From: JABDDM01 sp038240295
GTDB lineage: Bacteria > Bacteroidota > Ignavibacteria > Palsa-1295
Length of the DNA stretch: 34,210 bases
Direction: 5' to 3'
Assembly: GCA_038240295.1 (NCBI GenBank)
Contig: JBBSDW010000012.1
Coordinates: 1 to 34,210 of the forward strand
Shown piece after piece: positions 32,522-34,210 of the stretch (position 1 is the first letter of the stretch; every line of letters starts with the position of its first letter). A program made the translations under genes and the position numbers. The notes beneath the pieces are model-generated. The model had not been told where the DNA came from. It did not search any database and worked only from the letters and a program-made list of their open reading frames with translations.

Positions 32522-34147
32522 ATGCTTCGCGTAAGATTGATCCTGTGGTACTCGCTGCTTGTCGTGCTCACCGTTGCCGGTGTGGGTCTGGTGCAGATCC
32601 TGATCATAAACAGGTCGGTGGTCGAGGGTCTGGATAATTCACTTACCGAGGATGCAAAGATCACACTTTCGTTAGTAAGCAGCCTGCCTGCGAGCAGCAA
32701 TCCGGAGGAGATACTCCGGCACGGACGTATGCATTCGAACGGGTCACTCCGGGACCTGGTTGATCGAGTCTTGACCGAAGCCCCAGACACCGTGACAGGC
32801 GCGGCACTCACGGACAGGGTCATCAGCAGATTGATCGATGAGATCCTGACCGAGCTTTCCTTTCAGGATTCTTCCGGTGTAAACATCGATCCGCTGGATG
32901 CGATCGTGCAACGCAACCTTTCGAGCAAACGAAATAATTTTGTCGAAATTCACGAACGGCCTGGCGCAAGAAGCAAGGGGACTACGGGACCGGTCATGTT
33001 CCATTCGCAGAATCTTGCGCATGACACGCTGGCGAGACTGTGGAAGCACGACCGCGCGCACGACGATTCGTCGATCGTCATCGAGCAGCTCGACTTCCAG
33101 AACGAAGAGTACCGCGTTGCCCGAGCGGCTAATGCACGATTCGTCGTGTACGTAGCATTTCCTACCACGGAGGTTGATGATTCGCTTTCGCGACTCCGTT
33201 CTTCGTTTCTTTATCTACTGCCGCTCGCATTTCTGATCTCGGCTCTCGGTGGTTTCTGGCTTGCACGAAAGGCGCTCGCACCCATCGAACATATCGCAGA
33301 CATGGCTCGCGAGATCGGCGCGAAAAACCTCTCGCAACGAATCGAACTTCCAGGCATGCGAGACCGTGAACTGCGTGTATTGACCGCCACGCTCAACTCG
33401 ATGTTTGCGAGACTCGAAAGCTCGTTCGAGCAGGTCGTGCGTTTTACCTCCGATGCATCGCACGAACTCAAGACTCCGCTTGCGATCATGAAAGGCGAGA
33501 TCGAGCAGACCCAGCGACATCTCGAATTGGCAGACAAGCTCGAACCAGCCGAAGCACGATCGGTACTCGAAAGCCTGATGGAAGAAGTCGAGCGAATGCA
33601 GCGCATCGTCGAGGGCTTGCTACTGCTTTCGCGTGCCGACGATCGAAGGCTTGCGCTCGAACGCGAACCAGTCGTGCTCTATGATTTCCTCAGTTCGCTC
33701 GCGGAAGATGGAGAGATCCTCGCGGAAGCCAGCGGACTTGAATTGATCAAGCAACTTGACGATGATTGTCGGGGCCTCACGGTCTCGATCGACCCGACAA
33801 GGTTCTATCAGGTCGTGATGAACCTGCTCGACAACGCGCTCAAGTATACCCCCACTGGAGCAGTGACAATGTTCCTGCATGCAGAAGGTGAACGTGTGAT
33901 TTGTGGAATTTCCGACACGGGAATGGGGATCGGAGCGAGCGAGCTGCCGAAGATCTTTGAACGCTTCTATCGAACCGACGCTGCGCGATCGGGCCCGAAT
34001 GAAATGGGAGACCGATCGCTCGGACTGGGGCTCGCGATTGTCCGCTCGATCGTGGAAGCGCATAATGGAACGATTGAAGTTGAAAGCGAGCCTGGACGCG
34101 GCACCACCTTCACGGTCAAGCTACCCGTCATTCTGACTCGCGCGTGA
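32522..34147 (+). CDS. Membrane sensor histidine kinase
   Basis: This is a class I two-component sensor. The 541 residues give: membrane helix 1 (about 5-28), a periplasmic sensor region of about 195 residues with no recognised fold, helix 2 (about 228-246), and a HAMP linker (about 248-300, ALAPIEHIADMAREI). Then come the HisKA domain with phospho-acceptor His314 in SDASHELKTPLAIMKGEI and the HATPase domain with N-box NLLDNALKYTP, G1 DTGMGIG, F-box IFERFYR and G2 GLGLAIVRSIV. All catalytic boxes look intact. It ends 63 bp before the window edge, and its usual response regulator is neither upstream nor visible downstream. The signal sensed cannot be inferred. ATG 32522 has no strong Shine-Dalgarno sequence. 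Confidence 0.93.
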   Translation: MLRVRLILWYSLLVVLTVAGVGLVQILIINRSVVEGLDNSLTEDAKITLSLVSSLPASSNPEEILRHGRMHSNGSLRDLVDRVLTEAPDTVTGAALTDRVISRLIDEILTELSFQDSSGVNIDPLDAIVQRNLSSKRNNFVEIHERPGARSKGTTGPVMFHSQNLAHDTLARLWKHDRAHDDSSIVIEQLDFQNEEYRVARAANARFVVYVAFPTTEVDDSLSRLRSSFLYLLPLAFLISALGGFWLARKALAPIEHIADMAREIGAKNLSQRIELPGMRDRELRVLTATLNSMFARLESSFEQVVRFTSDASHELKTPLAIMKGEIEQTQRHLELADKLEPAEARSVLESLMEEVERMQRIVEGLLLLSRADDRRLALEREPVVLYDFLSSLAEDGEILAEASGLELIKQLDDDCRGLTVSIDPTRFYQVVMNLLDNALKYTPTGAVTMFLHAEGERVICGISDTGMGIGASELPKIFERFYRTDAARSGPNEMGDRSLGLGLAIVRSIVEAHNGTIEVESEPGRGTTFTVKLPVILTRA

Positions 34148-34210
34148 GCGCAGTTTGGCGAGTGCTCCTGTTCGGCGCTCGAAAATGACATATTAATAAT
34201 CGTACAGTTC
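34148..34210. other. Non-coding end of the window
   Basis: The last 63 bp are AT-rich toward the edge and hold no complete gene. A short CGC/GCG-containing stretch after the kinase stop does not form a convincing terminator. Confidence 0.5.

Overview
This window is dominated by a division and cell wall (dcw) cluster read left to right on the + strand. The order is mraZ, rsmH, ftsL, ftsI (PBP), murE, murF, mraY, murD, a PLD-type nuclease, ftsW, murG, a small membrane protein, murC, a DUF429/RNase H-fold protein, ftsQ, ftsA, ftsZ. murB and ddl are not in the run. The organism looks like a member of the Bacteroidota/Chlorobiota/Ignavibacteriota/Kapabacteria superphylum. A very large secreted protein ends in a type IX secretion (Por-type) sorting domain. 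The mraZ promoter matches the Bacteroidota form (TTG, 19 nt, TAnnTTTG). Shine-Dalgarno sequences are mostly weak. MurE carries the DNPR motif of meso-diaminopimelate ligases, so the wall is Gram-negative type. Placement below that level is inference.

Layout. 1-881 is non-coding, with a terminator and a 159-bp palindromic element bounded by 9-bp inverted repeats. A secreted protein of unknown function follows at 882-1475. 1476-1955 is the mraZ leader; MraZ-type TGGGA boxes lie in and just after the promoter. 1956-23190 is the dcw cluster. Within it are three cargo genes (nuclease, PH-like membrane protein, DUF429 protein) and several strong intercistronic hairpins. Upstream of mraY is a roughly 110-nt imperfect palindrome.

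23191-25454 is the most unusual part. The last 61 codons of ftsZ occur again at 25239-25454 as a free-standing 71-codon frame. Between the copies lie about 2 kb of AT-richer DNA encoding a small cysteine-containing secreted protein and a larger secreted protein, both apparently frameshifted. The first 118 bp of the copies differ at 3 sites. The last 42 bp differ at 8 sites, all synonymous. The layout resembles an insertion into the 3' end of an essential gene that rebuilds the gene it enters. Recombination between the copies would excise the insert and leave a full-length ftsZ.

Beyond this, an exported M13 zinc metallopeptidase gene runs on the minus strand (25627-27651). Divergent from it is a 1464-residue beta-helix protein with a T9SS sorting domain (27977-32371), followed by a clear intrinsic terminator. 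A membrane sensor histidine kinase (32522-34147) closes the window; its response regulator is not visible.

The dcw genes act together: MurC-F build the UDP-MurNAc-pentapeptide, MraY and MurG make lipid I and II, FtsW and the PBP polymerise and cross-link at the septum, FtsQ and FtsL connect them to the divisome, FtsA tethers FtsZ to the membrane, and MraZ regulates the cluster.
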